DNA of 64,000 nucleotides. Source: Shewanella phaeophyticola. GTDB lineage: Bacteria; Pseudomonadota; Gammaproteobacteria; Enterobacterales; Shewanellaceae. The position numbers and the translations under genes are program-made. The notes under the pieces were generated by a model, which was not told the DNA's origin, made no database searches, and worked only from the letters and a program-made list of their open reading frames with translations. Each line of letters starts with the position of its first letter. Within the stretch, counting starts at the first letter, position 1. The stretch spans positions 1,798,001 through 1,862,000 of the forward strand of contig NZ_JAODOQ010000001.1 in NCBI RefSeq assembly GCF_025398315.1, given 5' to 3'. Positions 1 through 10,191 of the stretch are shown piece after piece.

Positions 1-112
1 ATGAACACTTATGTTTTATCGAGTAATCATATAGTATGTTTTATTAATAAAGCATACTAAAAAGATCATAGGAAATGACGAATGCCATGTTTTACTCATA
101 ACCTGCAACATA

Positions 113-943
113 ATGACTAATCCAGACACAAAAGCTATTCATTTGAAGCAAGCTATTTCGCAATATGGTGTTCCTTCTATTTTGCTCGCTGATGACAGTT
201 TAACCCAACAATTTGTCATTAAAGCCGTGCTAGAAAATGTTGGTTTTAATGTAGATTGTGTCGATGATGGTGAAAAAGCACTCGCGCAAATCAAACACAA
301 ACGATATGACATTGTACTAATGGACGTACAAATGCCTGTACTCGATGGTATTTCTGCCACCCAGCAAATAAGACAACAATTCTCATTTGAGGTATTGCCT
401 ATTATCGCCCTAACAGGCGATGCTGAACTCGATGATCAATCTCCAGCTATTGTTTCGCTATTCAATGCATTGTTATTAAAGCCAGTAGACAGTAAAGATC
501 TTATTGAAGCCATTATTGGACTATGGAGCCCACAAACAGATTCGTCGACAATTCTTCAGCAAACAACAGTTGTGAGTGATAATCCAAACCTTGTCAATTC
601 AATTGTGCAGCTTGCACAACACCCATCGTTTGATTTGAGTGGTGGCGTTTATGAATGGGTCGGCGAGGCGGCTTATTTGCGCGTGTTAAATGCATTTGTT
701 CGAGTGTACAAACCTTATGTCGTTGCACTAACATTAGATGACCAACAAACATTAACACAAGCAGAGCAACATCGATTTTTTCATAAACTTAAAAGTGCTG
801 CCGCAGATGTTGGCGCAATTAAATTAGTTAAGATTATTGAGCGATTTGAACTAGATAACCATGTCAGTATTAATGAAATTAATAGCGAATTAACATTGGT
901 GATTAATATGCTTAGACCATTAGAGGTGATTGCCAATGAGTAG
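113..943 (+). CDS. response regulator receiver-HPt phosphorelay protein
   Basis: A 276-residue cytoplasmic phosphorelay protein. The N-terminal receiver domain has the acidic pair D27-D28, the phospho-acceptor D71 in the LMDVQMP motif, T101 and K123 (LLLKPVD). The C-terminal HPt-like four-helix segment has H224 in the FFHKLKSAAADVGA context expected for a phospho-accepting His. There is no DNA-binding or catalytic output domain, so it probably shuttles phosphate between a hybrid kinase and another regulator. It sits 96 bp upstream of a CheB-CheR fusion, which suggests a shared signalling pathway. No clear Shine-Dalgarno is seen before ATG 113, and the in-frame start is chosen on length only. 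Confidence 0.8.
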   Translation: MTNPDTKAIHLKQAISQYGVPSILLADDSLTQQFVIKAVLENVGFNVDCVDDGEKALAQIKHKRYDIVLMDVQMPVLDGISATQQIRQQFSFEVLPIIALTGDAELDDQSPAIVSLFNALLLKPVDSKDLIEAIIGLWSPQTDSSTILQQTTVVSDNPNLVNSIVQLAQHPSFDLSGGVYEWVGEAAYLRVLNAFVRVYKPYVVALTLDDQQTLTQAEQHRFFHKLKSAAADVGAIKLVKIIERFELDNHVSINEINSELTLVINMLRPLEVIANE

Positions 944-1039
944 TAAAATTGCATATTAATTACGATTTATTTCATTTTTTATATTAAAATGACGTGCAAT
1001 ACCACAGATTAAACACGGCATTACAAAGGGAGTTCACCA

Positions 1040-4000
1040 ATGTCAGAAGATCAACAGCCGGATTTAAAAACGAGCACTAATAATCAACCCCCTAAACTTA
1101 TTGTGGTTGGTGTGGGTGCCAGTGCCGGCGGTCTTGAAGCACTTCAATCACTTCTTTCAAATATGCCTACCGACAGTGGTATGGCACTGGTTGTTGCACA
1201 ACATTTATCGCCATCGTATAAAAGCATGATGACGGAACTATTGGAAAAGGAATCGACAATTTCTGTGGTAACGGCTGTAGACAACGCCCCAATTGAACCT
1301 AATAAAGTGTACATTTGTCCGCCTAATTCAAATATTGAAATTACCGCAAACGATAGGATAAAACTGTTAAGTTACCCTGATGTAAGGCATACACCACGCC
1401 CGTCAGTTGATATGTTGTTCGAGTCTATTGCAGAACATAAAAATGATTTTGCTATTGGGGTCGTGTTATCAGGTACTGGTACTGATGGCAGCCGAGGTAT
1501 TAGAGCGATTAAAGGCGAAAATGGGTTTGGTATTGTGCAAGACCCTCATGACGCTAAATATGATGGTATGCCTAATTCTGCGATTAATTCAGGGCATGTT
1601 GATCTTATTTTGCAATCAACTGAAATTGGCCACGAATTAAAAAACATTATTCACTTCCCTCGCAATACCGGTATTGATAATGATGGCACCATGCCACGTG
1701 AAACATACCATGGGATTATTAAACAGCTTAAAGCACGGCGTAATGTTGATTTTTCTTTGTACAAAGAAAACACAATTTTACGCAGAATTGAGCGACGAAT
1801 GACGTCTTTAAAAATCCATCATTCCGCTGATTATTTGGCTCACTTACAAGATAATAAAGATGAGATAAATTATTTATTCAACGACATGCTGATTGGTGTA
1901 ACCTCATTTTTTAGAGACCCTCGTGCGTTCGATAATTTACAGCGTGAATTGACCAATTATATTCAAAACAAATCGAATAAATCGTTACGTTTTTGGTGTG
2001 TTGCCTGTTCTACAGGTGAAGAACCGTACACACTAGCCATTATTTTAAGTGAGATTCTTGGCGATAAGATTGATGATTATAAAATTCAAATTTTTGCCAC
2101 TGATATTGACCAAAATTCGATTAACTTTGCTCGCTTAGCTATCTATCCTGAAACCGCCTTAAACTTTATACCTCGTTCGATTAAAAATAAATATTTTGTG
2201 CTTAACAGTGAACAATATGAAGTGATTAAACCGATTAAATCGAAAGTGATATTTTCGGTGCATGATGTCAATAACGATCCGCCGTTCTTACGACTCGATT
2301 TGATTACTTGCCGTAACTTGATGATCTATTTTACTGTTGAGCTTCAACGTCAAATTTTGCCCATGTTTCATTATGCGCTTAACCCGAAAGGGTTATTAAT
2401 GCTCGGCCAATCTGAGTCTATTGGTGTTTTTCAAGAGCAATACCGTCCTTTGTCTAAAACCGGCAAAATTTATGAAACATTATTTGTGGGTAAACAATTG
2501 CCGCCTGAGCGTAAAGCTAACCGTGGTGTAACCTTATCGACCAATAATATTCAGGAGTTAAAACCTCTATTATCGTCACAGCACAATCGTAATAAAGTTG
2601 ATGCTGAATTGGCAAACATAATTGCAGATACGTTACGAGAGTACGTATTGCCCAATGCGATTTTATTAAATGAAAACCAAGATATTATTTTCACCCAGGG
2701 TGACAATGCGTTGTTGGTTCGACCAACGGGATTACCTTCAAACAATATCTTCAAAAACTTACATCCGCAGTTATCGATCGATTTACGCAGTGCGTTTCAT
2801 AATATTCAAAATGGCCAAAAAATAGCCGATACCGGTTATCAGTCATTTAATTTAAACGGCAATAATGTTTGGGTTAAGTTGATATTATTATCGATTGAGC
2901 GCGAAGTAGCCATTAGGCAGCTTAACTCTGATTTTTTCGCAAATTGAGCAACCTGAAAATATTCCATTGCTCACTACAGATAAGCAAGAAACGTCTAACC
3001 AAGCTATTGCATTAGAGCAACAACGTTTATTAGCTAAAACTAAAGAGCAGTTACAAAATGTCATTGAAGAGTTAGAAACCTCAAACGAGGAAATGCAATC
3101 GATGAATGAAGAGCTACAAAGCTCAAACGAAGAATTGCAAAGCTCAAACGAAGAACTCGAAACCACCAATGAAGAGTTGCAATCGACCAACGAAGAGTTA
3201 CAAACCGCTTATGCTGAATTACGCATGGCTTATGAAGAACGTGAGCATCAACGCAATGAGCTTGATACTTTGAAAGTGGAGTTAGAACATTCAAATACAC
3301 TTCAATATGAAGCTGAAAAGTCTGCGCAAATGGGGTCATGGTTTTGGGATGTTTCTTCTCGTAAACTTGAGTGGAGTAACGGTTGTTATGAACTGTTTGG
3401 GTTAGACAAAGAAGTGTTTCATCCTTCGTATGAGGCATTTATTGGTTTAGCCTCTGGTGAATATCGCAGCCGATTAGAAGAGCAGTTAACCAATTTATTG
3501 CACAATAAAGCCACCCAGCCATTTATTTTTGAAGCGTTAGACGTTAATCGCAATATTACGATTATGTCGTTAGAAGCCGTGGTGTCGTTTAATGATTTAA
3601 AACAAGCTACCAGAGTGATGGGGACTATTCGCGATATTACTAGCACCGTTATGAAAGAGAAGGAACAAGTTGTATATAAAGATACCATTACTTATTTGCT
3701 CAATAATACTCTAACGGCTTCGTTTGTAATGGATATCGATAAATTACAAATTGAATACATTAACGCAGCGTTCCAAAAAATATTGGGATATTCTGAGGTC
3801 GTTATCAACACCTTAGCAGATGAAAAATTATTTACCTTATTTAACACTAAAGATGCCGTCGTTTTCAAAAATATTGTCGATAAAGTTGCTCTGTCCAGTG
3901 TGGGCGAATGTTTTCCAGGCCAATACGCTATGAAGCTAAAAGATGCTAATGAATTTGTCAGTGTTTATGCAAACCATACAGTATACGAAGTTGACGAGAC

Positions 4001-4049
4001 GACAGGGAAGCCGAACAAAATGTTGGTGTCTCTTTTTGCTGCACAATAA
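1040..4049 (+). pseudogene. CheB-CheR-coiled-coil-PAS fusion protein, frameshifted
   Basis: Read through one frameshift this encodes a protein of about 1000 residues. In order it has a CheB methylesterase domain (catalytic S28, H55, D148), a CheR methyltransferase domain with the SAM-binding CSTGEEP stretch, a linker, a coiled coil of repeated SNEELQ/TNEELQ heptads, and PAS domains. Family members act in chemosensory-like signalling on receptor methyl groups or as PAS sensors. The first part stops at 2947. The coiled-coil part continues in another frame, and removing one T from the six-T run at 2932-2937 joins them cleanly. Start ATG 1040 has AAGGGAG upstream. It could be a real pseudogene or a homopolymer error. 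Confidence 0.85.
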
Positions 4050-4152
4050 TGCGCTAAGGTTGCATAAACGTTATATTTACGCAACCTTGGTACGACGTAG
4101 TTCATTAAGTCATCATTCATTAATGATGCGTAGTAAAAGTTAAGGAGAAATT

Positions 4153-6168
4153 TTGGAACAATATAACGGAATTGGTGTTCCTTGTATTTCAACAACACAT
4201 AAGCTAGAAATTGTCGGCTTTAATGATGTTGCCAAAAACATGTTTGGTCGTGCATTAACGATGACACCTATGGGAGAAAAACAAATCGTTCTCACGGCTT
4301 TAGTCAATTCTAATGTGTCAAACTTTCTCTCTTGGGTAACAAATAACGATCAAGATTACTTAGAGTTAAAAGTTTTATGTCATGGTGCAGTTAAACACTT
4401 TGTGGCTAATTTTAAGAGTGTTAACCAGATTGACTCATTGGGCAATGAAATTCAGTTATACAATTTTTGCTTTTTTCCTTTGGACAGTTATCACTCATTA
4501 AACAAAGATTTTAATCTGTATCGCAGTGTGTATATGCACTCTACTCAGGCGATCTATATTACTGATCATCAACATAATATAGTGTCGATAAATCCAAGTT
4601 TTGTTAACCTATTAAGTCGTTCTATTAAAGACGTTATGGGTAAAAATGACGGTATGATATATACCCAAGATTCGCATACCAGATTACAAGAGTTACTTGC
4701 GACGTTAGCGACTGAACGGGATGATGTCAGCGAGCGCTTAGAGTGTATTAGGCGGTACCCTAACGGTGATCCGGAGATCATTTACTGTAAAGTACATATT
4801 AATGTGATTTTTGATGAGGAAACTCAAGAGAAACAATATTTGCATATACTAGATGATGTCACTCAGCAGGTGTCTATTGAACAATCATTATCTAAAGCGG
4901 CCTATACAGACAGTTTGACTGGCTTGTCTAACCGAATGAGTTTCAACGAAAAGTTTAAAAGTATGTACGATTCGGCCCAAAGGCTGGGTGAAAAGTTGTG
5001 TGTATTTTATATCGACTTAGATCGATTTAAATATTTAAACGACGAGTATGGTCATGATTATGGTGATTTATTACTTAAGCATGTAAGTGAGCGTTTGGTT
5101 GGCTGCTTTAAAAAACAAGACTTAGTGGCGAGAGTTGGTGGTGATGAGTTTGTCGCAGTTATTCAGTCTGATGAAGATGTTGAATGTTTTGAAAGTATTG
5201 CATTACGGGCTATCAACGAATTATCGAAACCCTATACTTTAAATGAATTAAGTTACACTTGCACTTGTAGTATTGGCGTTTCAATTTATCCTGATGACGC
5301 AGTCGATCAGGAATATCTCTTAAAAGCTGCTGATAGCGCCATGTATATTGCTAAGCAAAATGGTCGCAATAATTTTTCCTTTTTCGATTTGAACCACAAA
5401 AAGATTGAAGACGAACATCAAAAAATCATTAAAATTGTAGAAAAAGCATTAGCTGATAATAAGATTATTCCATATTTTCAACCAATCCATGATGTCGTAA
5501 CTGGCAATTTAGTGTCTTTTGAAGCACTGGCACGTTACAGCAACGAGAAGAAAGAAATTTTACCACCCAGTTATTTCATGCCGTCTATTGAGCAAGATGT
5601 ATTGCTCATTGGTTTAGGTGTGACCATTATAAAACAAGTGGTGACACAATTAAGAATGCTTGAGTCGCACGGTGTGACGATTCCAATATCAATCAATTTA
5701 TCTTCTTATCAGTTACTCTCTGAAGTGATTATCAAGCAACTTGAAATGATTGCGTTACGATTCCCTCAATTTGTCCCTTTATTGAACATCGAAATTACCG
5801 AAACTTTAATTTTTGAAAATAATCAGTTTGTGATAGTTAACATAGCACGCCTAGTCGAATGCGGCTTTAAGTTAATGCTTGATGATTTTGGCACGGGTTA
5901 CTCATCCATTTATTCGTTAAAAAAATTCAAATTTGAAACAGTTAAAATTGATAAAACGTTCATCGATGACATCAATTCAGGCAATATAGAAGACCAAACC
6001 TTACTCAACACTATTATTTCTTTAGTGAAAAACCTAAAATTAAATATTATTTGTGAAGGTGTTGAAACGGCATCGCAAGTCGCTTTTTTAAAAGATAAAC
6101 ACTGTGGTTACGCCCAAGGATTTTTTATTCGGAAGCCATATCGAAAGCGAAAATGCATGAATATATAA
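4153..6168 (+). CDS. PAS-GGDEF-EAL cyclic-di-GMP signalling protein
   Basis: A 671-residue cytoplasmic protein with PAS-like sensory segments (about 1-240), a diguanylate cyclase domain with intact GGDEF (VGGDEF) and a c-di-GMP phosphodiesterase domain with FEAL, ITE, DDFGTGYSS, KID and EGVET motifs. Both catalytic halves look intact, so either synthesis or breakdown is possible. The start is TTG 4153, supported by AAGGAGA eight bases upstream. The last residues are odd: adding one T to the six-T run at 6121-6126 gives a more typical C-terminus ending at 6218, so the tail as written is probably frameshifted. It follows the CheB-CheR fusion and precedes a lone receiver protein, a likely signalling operon. 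Confidence 0.88.
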   Translation: MEQYNGIGVPCISTTHKLEIVGFNDVAKNMFGRALTMTPMGEKQIVLTALVNSNVSNFLSWVTNNDQDYLELKVLCHGAVKHFVANFKSVNQIDSLGNEIQLYNFCFFPLDSYHSLNKDFNLYRSVYMHSTQAIYITDHQHNIVSINPSFVNLLSRSIKDVMGKNDGMIYTQDSHTRLQELLATLATERDDVSERLECIRRYPNGDPEIIYCKVHINVIFDEETQEKQYLHILDDVTQQVSIEQSLSKAAYTDSLTGLSNRMSFNEKFKSMYDSAQRLGEKLCVFYIDLDRFKYLNDEYGHDYGDLLLKHVSERLVGCFKKQDLVARVGGDEFVAVIQSDEDVECFESIALRAINELSKPYTLNELSYTCTCSIGVSIYPDDAVDQEYLLKAADSAMYIAKQNGRNNFSFFDLNHKKIEDEHQKIIKIVEKALADNKIIPYFQPIHDVVTGNLVSFEALARYSNEKKEILPPSYFMPSIEQDVLLIGLGVTIIKQVVTQLRMLESHGVTIPISINLSSYQLLSEVIIKQLEMIALRFPQFVPLLNIEITETLIFENNQFVIVNIARLVECGFKLMLDDFGTGYSSIYSLKKFKFETVKIDKTFIDDINSGNIEDQTLLNTIISLVKNLKLNIICEGVETASQVAFLKDKHCGYAQGFFIRKPYRKRKCMNI

Positions 6169-6230
6169 AAAAGAACAGTAAACAAGATACTTTCTTACCT
6201 ATCAAAATACCTATGTAATAGAGATTATTA

Positions 6231-6647
6231 ATGAGTACCCAAAAGCTTGCTAAAGTGTTAATTATTGATGATGAGCATTCTTCTATTGAAGTTATGACCA
6301 CCATGCTTGAGTCAACCATGACAGTGTATGTTGCCGAAACAGCTGAAGAAGGCTATAACTTGTTGCAATTGCATGACATTGACATCATTTTATTAGATGT
6401 TGATTTACCGGATCTTTCAGGCTTTGACTTGTGCAAAAAAATTAAATCAGATCAATGTTTTGTCGATATTCCAGTGATTTTTATTTCTGGTTACAAAGAT
6501 CTTATTTTCGAAATTCAAGCATTTGAAGCGGGTGGTATTGATTACCTCACTAAGCCCATTAGTCCTGTAAAAATGCTCATTAGAATGAGCGTGGCACTCA
6601 AGATTAAATTACCTATTCCAAACGCTAAGAACATTCGTTTGGGTTAA
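6231..6647 (+). CDS. single-domain response regulator
   Basis: A 138-residue receiver-only protein. Visible motifs are the acidic pair in LIIDDEH, the phospho-acceptor Asp in ILLDVDLP, the Ser in FISGY and the Lys in LTKPIS. There is no output domain. Such proteins act as CheY-like or Spo0F-like phosphate carriers. It lies right behind the GGDEF-EAL gene and may receive phosphate from the kinase whose C-terminal fragment lies on the opposite strand at 6692-7159. Confidence 0.85.
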   Translation: MSTQKLAKVLIIDDEHSSIEVMTTMLESTMTVYVAETAEEGYNLLQLHDIDIILLDVDLPDLSGFDLCKKIKSDQCFVDIPVIFISGYKDLIFEIQAFEAGGIDYLTKPISPVKMLIRMSVALKIKLPIPNAKNIRLG

Positions 6648-6691
6648 TCTATACATTATTCATACTCTTTATTAAAATATTAAAATTTTGT

Positions 6692-7159
6692 TTATACAGC
6701 GTTGAATGTAATTTGAACATTAGTGCCTTTGCCGACTTCAGATTGAACTTCGATACTGGCATTTTGCTGTTGCAATATTTGTAATACGATAGACATCCCG
6801 ATACCTGTGCCAGTACCCACAGGCTTAGTGGTATAAAATGCATCAAACATTCTTTGTTTTACTTCAGGTGGCATACCGCATCCATTATCAATAATATTGA
6901 GTTTGATAGTGTTGTCATGTTGCGACAGCGTAATGGTGATTATGCCGTCATCATTGTCTTGTTGTTCACAGGCTTGTATCGCATTGACTAATATATTTAC
7001 CAGTATTTGATTAAGCTCCCCAGTGTTAGCGCTTATCGCTGAATCTGATGAATATATCAATTCATCAGTTAATGATGAGCAGCTTTTTGTGCTAAGAGAT
7101 GCCAGTGTTCTTACTGTGTATATTTTGACATTATGGGGATTTTCAATCGATCTTTGCAA
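6692..7159 (-). pseudogene. sensor histidine kinase, C-terminal ATPase fragment
   Basis: This fragment contains only the HATPase_c part of a sensor kinase: the N box (ELNQILVNILVNAIQA), the G1 box (DNGCGMPP), the F-like segment (MFDAFYTTK) and the G2 box (GTGTGIGMS). The dimerisation His domain and any sensor region are missing. An in-frame stop lies about 24 bases before the TTG at 7159, and no kinase-like sequence continues upstream in another frame. It is therefore either the remnant of a deleted kinase or a broken gene. It converges with the receiver gene ending at 6647. Confidence 0.65.
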
Positions 7160-7343
7160 AGTGATTTTAATGCAAGATCATCCAGAATTTCGTGTTCAAG
7201 AGGTAAACGAAGATAAACTGGGTTTAATTATGTATTTAGTTAAATTGAAACTTTTATGTAAACTCGAGAAAACTGAAAAAGAGAACCTCAAAAACTTGGT
7301 TGTGGACACAAAAATAGTCGATTGGATAGACGAAAACTTATAA
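7140..7343 (+). pseudogene. possible C-terminal fragment of an unknown protein
   Basis: From about 7140 the + strand encodes a charged, helix-like tail ending KIVDWIDENL. Upstream, the same frame runs antisense to the kinase fragment and does not look coding. I do not recognise a family. It may be the last ~60 residues of a gene whose front was lost at the same breakpoint that truncated the kinase. It could also be chance. Confidence 0.22.
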
Positions 7344-7426
7344 GTCTAGTTTGATATTTAAAGCCGCTACTCCGTTAATTGCAACTCATTGCTATTGATT
7401 AAAACACAATGTCAGTGCTGTTAGTG

Positions 7427-8338
7427 CTAAGTCTGTTTTTGAGCATTAGACGCGGCAATAATCATCTTATTTCTAAGCCACTTGTTAGCGGGTTCTTTGT
7501 CTACATTCACATGCCAATATAAATGCACGCCAATATCTGGTAATTCAACAGGTAAAGGGTGCATGACAATATCGAGCATTTCACTGTACATCTCAGCCGC
7601 GGTTTTGGGTAACGTTAATAGCATGTCGTTACTTAAAATCACTTTACAAGCAGACAAGGCTTGTTGACAACGCAGCGAAATTTTTCGGTGATATCCCATT
7701 CTCGACAATTCAAAATCTTCTAATCCAGGTCCTGTAGAGCGAGATGATACCAGTACATGGTCAAGTTTAAGGTAAGTGTCTAAGTCGAGCGTTGTGGTGA
7801 GTGCAGGGTGGTCTTTTCGGGCAACCACCATCAATTGATCACTTTGTAATTGAGTGTGACGAATATTATTGCTCACTGGGATTAATGCATCGATGGCTAA
7901 GTCGATATCACCACTGGCCAATTTGTTTTCTAACTCACTGCGATTTACCCGCTTATTACTGTTTAAGTGAATGGCAGGAGATTCTACAGAAAGGCTTTCT
8001 TGTAAAATCGGTAGGTAATAGGGCTCTAATGAACCATGTAATGACAACGAAAAGCTTTTACGTGACGTCAGTGGTTCAAATTGTCTTGATTGTACTAGGC
8101 ATACCTGCAACTGATGCAACGCTTCGCGCACATCATCAATTACATTCTTTGCCACGGGAGTGAGCCGCATTTCGTTACCTTGCCTGATAAACAATGGATC
8201 GTCGAAATGATTACGTAATTTCCCCAATGAATGACTCACCGCGGGTTGCGACAAATTTAACACCGACGCGGCTTTAGTAATATTGCCTTCGCAATATATA
8301 GCATCAAAAACCACAAACAAATTCAAATCAATTTTCAT
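7427..8338 (-). CDS. LysR-family transcriptional regulator
   Basis: A 303-residue LysR protein with an N-terminal winged HTH (AASVLNLSQPAVSHSLGKLR, roughly residues 20-40) and a C-terminal effector-binding domain. Start ATG 8338 is chosen because GGAG lies five bases upstream; a GTG two codons earlier is less well placed. It is divergent from the acyl-CoA gene block starting at 8563. The shared 224-bp intergenic region holds a 9-bp perfect dyad (8423-8449) and a related site (8459-8477). The same motif recurs upstream of 16624 and 42986, so this protein is the natural candidate to autoregulate and control those transcripts. The effector is unknown; an acyl-CoA or fatty acid is an inference. 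Confidence 0.9.
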   Translation of the reverse strand: MKIDLNLFVVFDAIYCEGNITKAASVLNLSQPAVSHSLGKLRNHFDDPLFIRQGNEMRLTPVAKNVIDDVREALHQLQVCLVQSRQFEPLTSRKSFSLSLHGSLEPYYLPILQESLSVESPAIHLNSNKRVNRSELENKLASGDIDLAIDALIPVSNNIRHTQLQSDQLMVVARKDHPALTTTLDLDTYLKLDHVLVSSRSTGPGLEDFELSRMGYHRKISLRCQQALSACKVILSNDMLLTLPKTAAEMYSEMLDIVMHPLPVELPDIGVHLYWHVNVDKEPANKWLRNKMIIAASNAQKQT

Positions 8339-8422
8339 GCTCACTCCGTTGAATTAATGACAGATTAAACCACTTATCTCTACAGCATGTTATCTCGTCA
8401 ATAAACAACATGATATGCATAG

Positions 8423-8449
8423 CCTACTATTCAAATGATAAATAGTAGG
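8423..8449. promoter_or_regulatory. dyad operator A, LysR/histidine-phosphatase intergenic region
   Basis: A perfect inverted repeat with 9-bp arms, CCTACTATT and AATAGTAGG, separated by 9 bases. It contains the 19-bp core CTATTC-N7-AAATAG at 8427-8445, of the T-N11-A kind bound by LysR proteins. A second copy starts exactly 32 bp downstream. Confidence 0.6.
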
Positions 8450-8458
8450 GTATTAGAA

Positions 8459-8477
8459 CTATTCATTTGTTCAATTT
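8459..8477. promoter_or_regulatory. operator B, second LysR-type half-dyad
   Basis: CTATTCATTTGTTCAATTT. The left half matches operator A, while the right half is degenerate. It is nearly identical to the site at 16528-16546 and lies 104 bp before the 8563 start. Confidence 0.5.
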
Positions 8478-8562
8478 AGAGCTTGAGATTAGCATAGTCA
8501 AGTAGATTCGCTTCAACTCATTTTGGTTATCCGTAGCGCATTAATTAAGTTAGAGACTCACA

Positions 8563-9309
8563 ATGGCAACGATATATTTGATCCGACATGGACAAGCTTC
8601 ATTTGGCAGTAGTGATTACGACCAACTGTCTGATAAGGGGAGTCAGCAAGCCTCAATACTTGGCCAATATTGGCGTTCACGTCCTTTACCAAGTAAGTAT
8701 TATTGCGGCGATTTATTACGCCATGGCCAAACCTTGTCACATTTTGCAAAAGGGTTAGAAACTGACGCTACACCCATGGTGATACATTCTGGTTTTAATG
8801 AATTTAATCATGTTGATATATTGCAAAAATTTAATGGCGATTGGCATCATTTTTCGGAAAAAACCAAGCAACTTCAGCAATATGAACACCCCAACAAAGT
8901 CCTGCATAAAGAATTTTATCAAGCATTAACTCGTTGGATGAGTGGAAAACATGATTTGGAATACAAAGAAAGCTGGCCACAATTTAAAAGCCGCTGCATC
9001 CGCGCTTTGAAAGATATTATCGAACAAGAGCTCGTTTCTCGACGGGCATTAAACAGTAGCAAGCCAGATGTTAAAGGTAATGCCAAGCAAGCCAAAGACA
9101 TTTTAGTGTTTACTTCTGGCGGCACTATTTCAGCCATATTGCAGCACATGTTGCAGCTAAATGATAAACAAACCCTGGCCATTAATCAGCAAACTAGAAA
9201 CACCAGCGTCACCAAGATATTGTTTTCGGAAAAAATGTTAAGTGTTGATTATTTCAATAACTACAGCCATTTAGAACAAGCTGGTGAAGAATGGATAACC
9301 TTTAGGTAA
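8563..9309 (+). CDS. histidine phosphatase family protein
   Basis: A 248-residue phosphoglycerate-mutase-like phosphatase with the catalytic LIRHGQAS motif at residues 6-13 and a second conserved region, FTSGGTIS, near 186. The family transfers phosphate through a phospho-His; the substrate cannot be read from the sequence. It is the first gene of the + strand acyl-CoA block, downstream of the LysR operators. It often accompanies SDR/OYE/ACAD genes in marine gammaproteobacteria, and given the APH-like acyl kinase further on, a phospho-intermediate role is conceivable but unproven. Confidence 0.82.
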   Translation: MATIYLIRHGQASFGSSDYDQLSDKGSQQASILGQYWRSRPLPSKYYCGDLLRHGQTLSHFAKGLETDATPMVIHSGFNEFNHVDILQKFNGDWHHFSEKTKQLQQYEHPNKVLHKEFYQALTRWMSGKHDLEYKESWPQFKSRCIRALKDIIEQELVSRRALNSSKPDVKGNAKQAKDILVFTSGGTISAILQHMLQLNDKQTLAINQQTRNTSVTKILFSEKMLSVDYFNNYSHLEQAGEEWITFR

Positions 9310-9375
9310 AGGTACAAAGATAAGCATTTACACCCTCTGCGGTGCTACACATGATAACGACAACAAGGACATAAA

Positions 9376-10146
9376 ATGAATACTGGTAATTTATTTGATT
9401 TAACAGGGAAAGTGGCATTAGTCACAGGTGCTAGCCGCGGTATTGGTGAAAGTGTCGCAAAAGTGTTGGCGCAATATGGCGCTCATGTCATCGTATCTAG
9501 CCGTAAAATTGATGCTTGCCAAGCCGTTGTAGACCAAATTGTTGCCGATGGCGGCAGTGCTCAGGCGATTGCCTGTCATATTGGTGAATTAGAGCAAATT
9601 GACTCAATTTTCGCAGCCATTACAAAGCAACATGGCAAGTTAGATATTTTGGTTAACAATGCGGCGGCAAACCCTTACTTTGGCCACATTATCGATACTG
9701 ACCTAACTGCATTCCAAAAAACCGTTGATGTAAACATCCGTGGTTACTTCTTTATGTCTACCAACGGCGCAAAATTAATGAAAGCCAGTGGCGGCGGCTC
9801 GATCATTAACGTGGCCTCTGTTAATGGTGTTATTCCTGGTGATTATCAAGGCATTTATTCTGTGACTAAAGCGGCTGTTATTTCTATGACGCAAGCTTTT
9901 GCAAAAGAATGTGCTCAATTCAATATTCGTGTTAACGCCTTACTCCCTGGCGGTACCGACACCAAGTTTGCTTCAGCGCTCGTTGATAACCCAGCCATTT
10001 TAAAACAGATGATGCACCACGTGCCGATGAAACGGGTCGCCCAACCTGACGAAATGGCTGGCACTGTGTTGTATCTAGCCTCAAATGCATCAAGTTACAC
10101 CACGGGTACTGCCATCAATGTTGATGGTGGTTACTTGATTGGTTAA
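9376..10146 (+). CDS. SDR family oxidoreductase
   Basis: A 256-residue classical short-chain dehydrogenase. It has the nucleotide-binding TGASRGIG near residue 18, NNAA near 95, catalytic Ser in INVASVNG and the YSVTK Tyr/Lys pair near 160, and a C-terminal INVDGGY. The likely reaction is NAD(P)-dependent oxidation of a hydroxyl on an acyl-CoA-type substrate. The start has AAGGA upstream. It lies 66 bp after the histidine phosphatase and 45 bp before the old-yellow-enzyme gene, consistent with one operon. Confidence 0.88.
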   Translation: MNTGNLFDLTGKVALVTGASRGIGESVAKVLAQYGAHVIVSSRKIDACQAVVDQIVADGGSAQAIACHIGELEQIDSIFAAITKQHGKLDILVNNAAANPYFGHIIDTDLTAFQKTVDVNIRGYFFMSTNGAKLMKASGGGSIINVASVNGVIPGDYQGIYSVTKAAVISMTQAFAKECAQFNIRVNALLPGGTDTKFASALVDNPAILKQMMHHVPMKRVAQPDEMAGTVLYLASNASSYTTGTAINVDGGYLIG

Positions 10147-10191
10147 CGATTCAAAACAAAAGCAAAAAACGAATATCACGCATAGGAATTT

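Noticed and set aside
2888..3438. Open frames antisense to the CheB-CheR coiled coil
   Set aside because: They are low-complexity mirror images of the repeated heptads, not genes.
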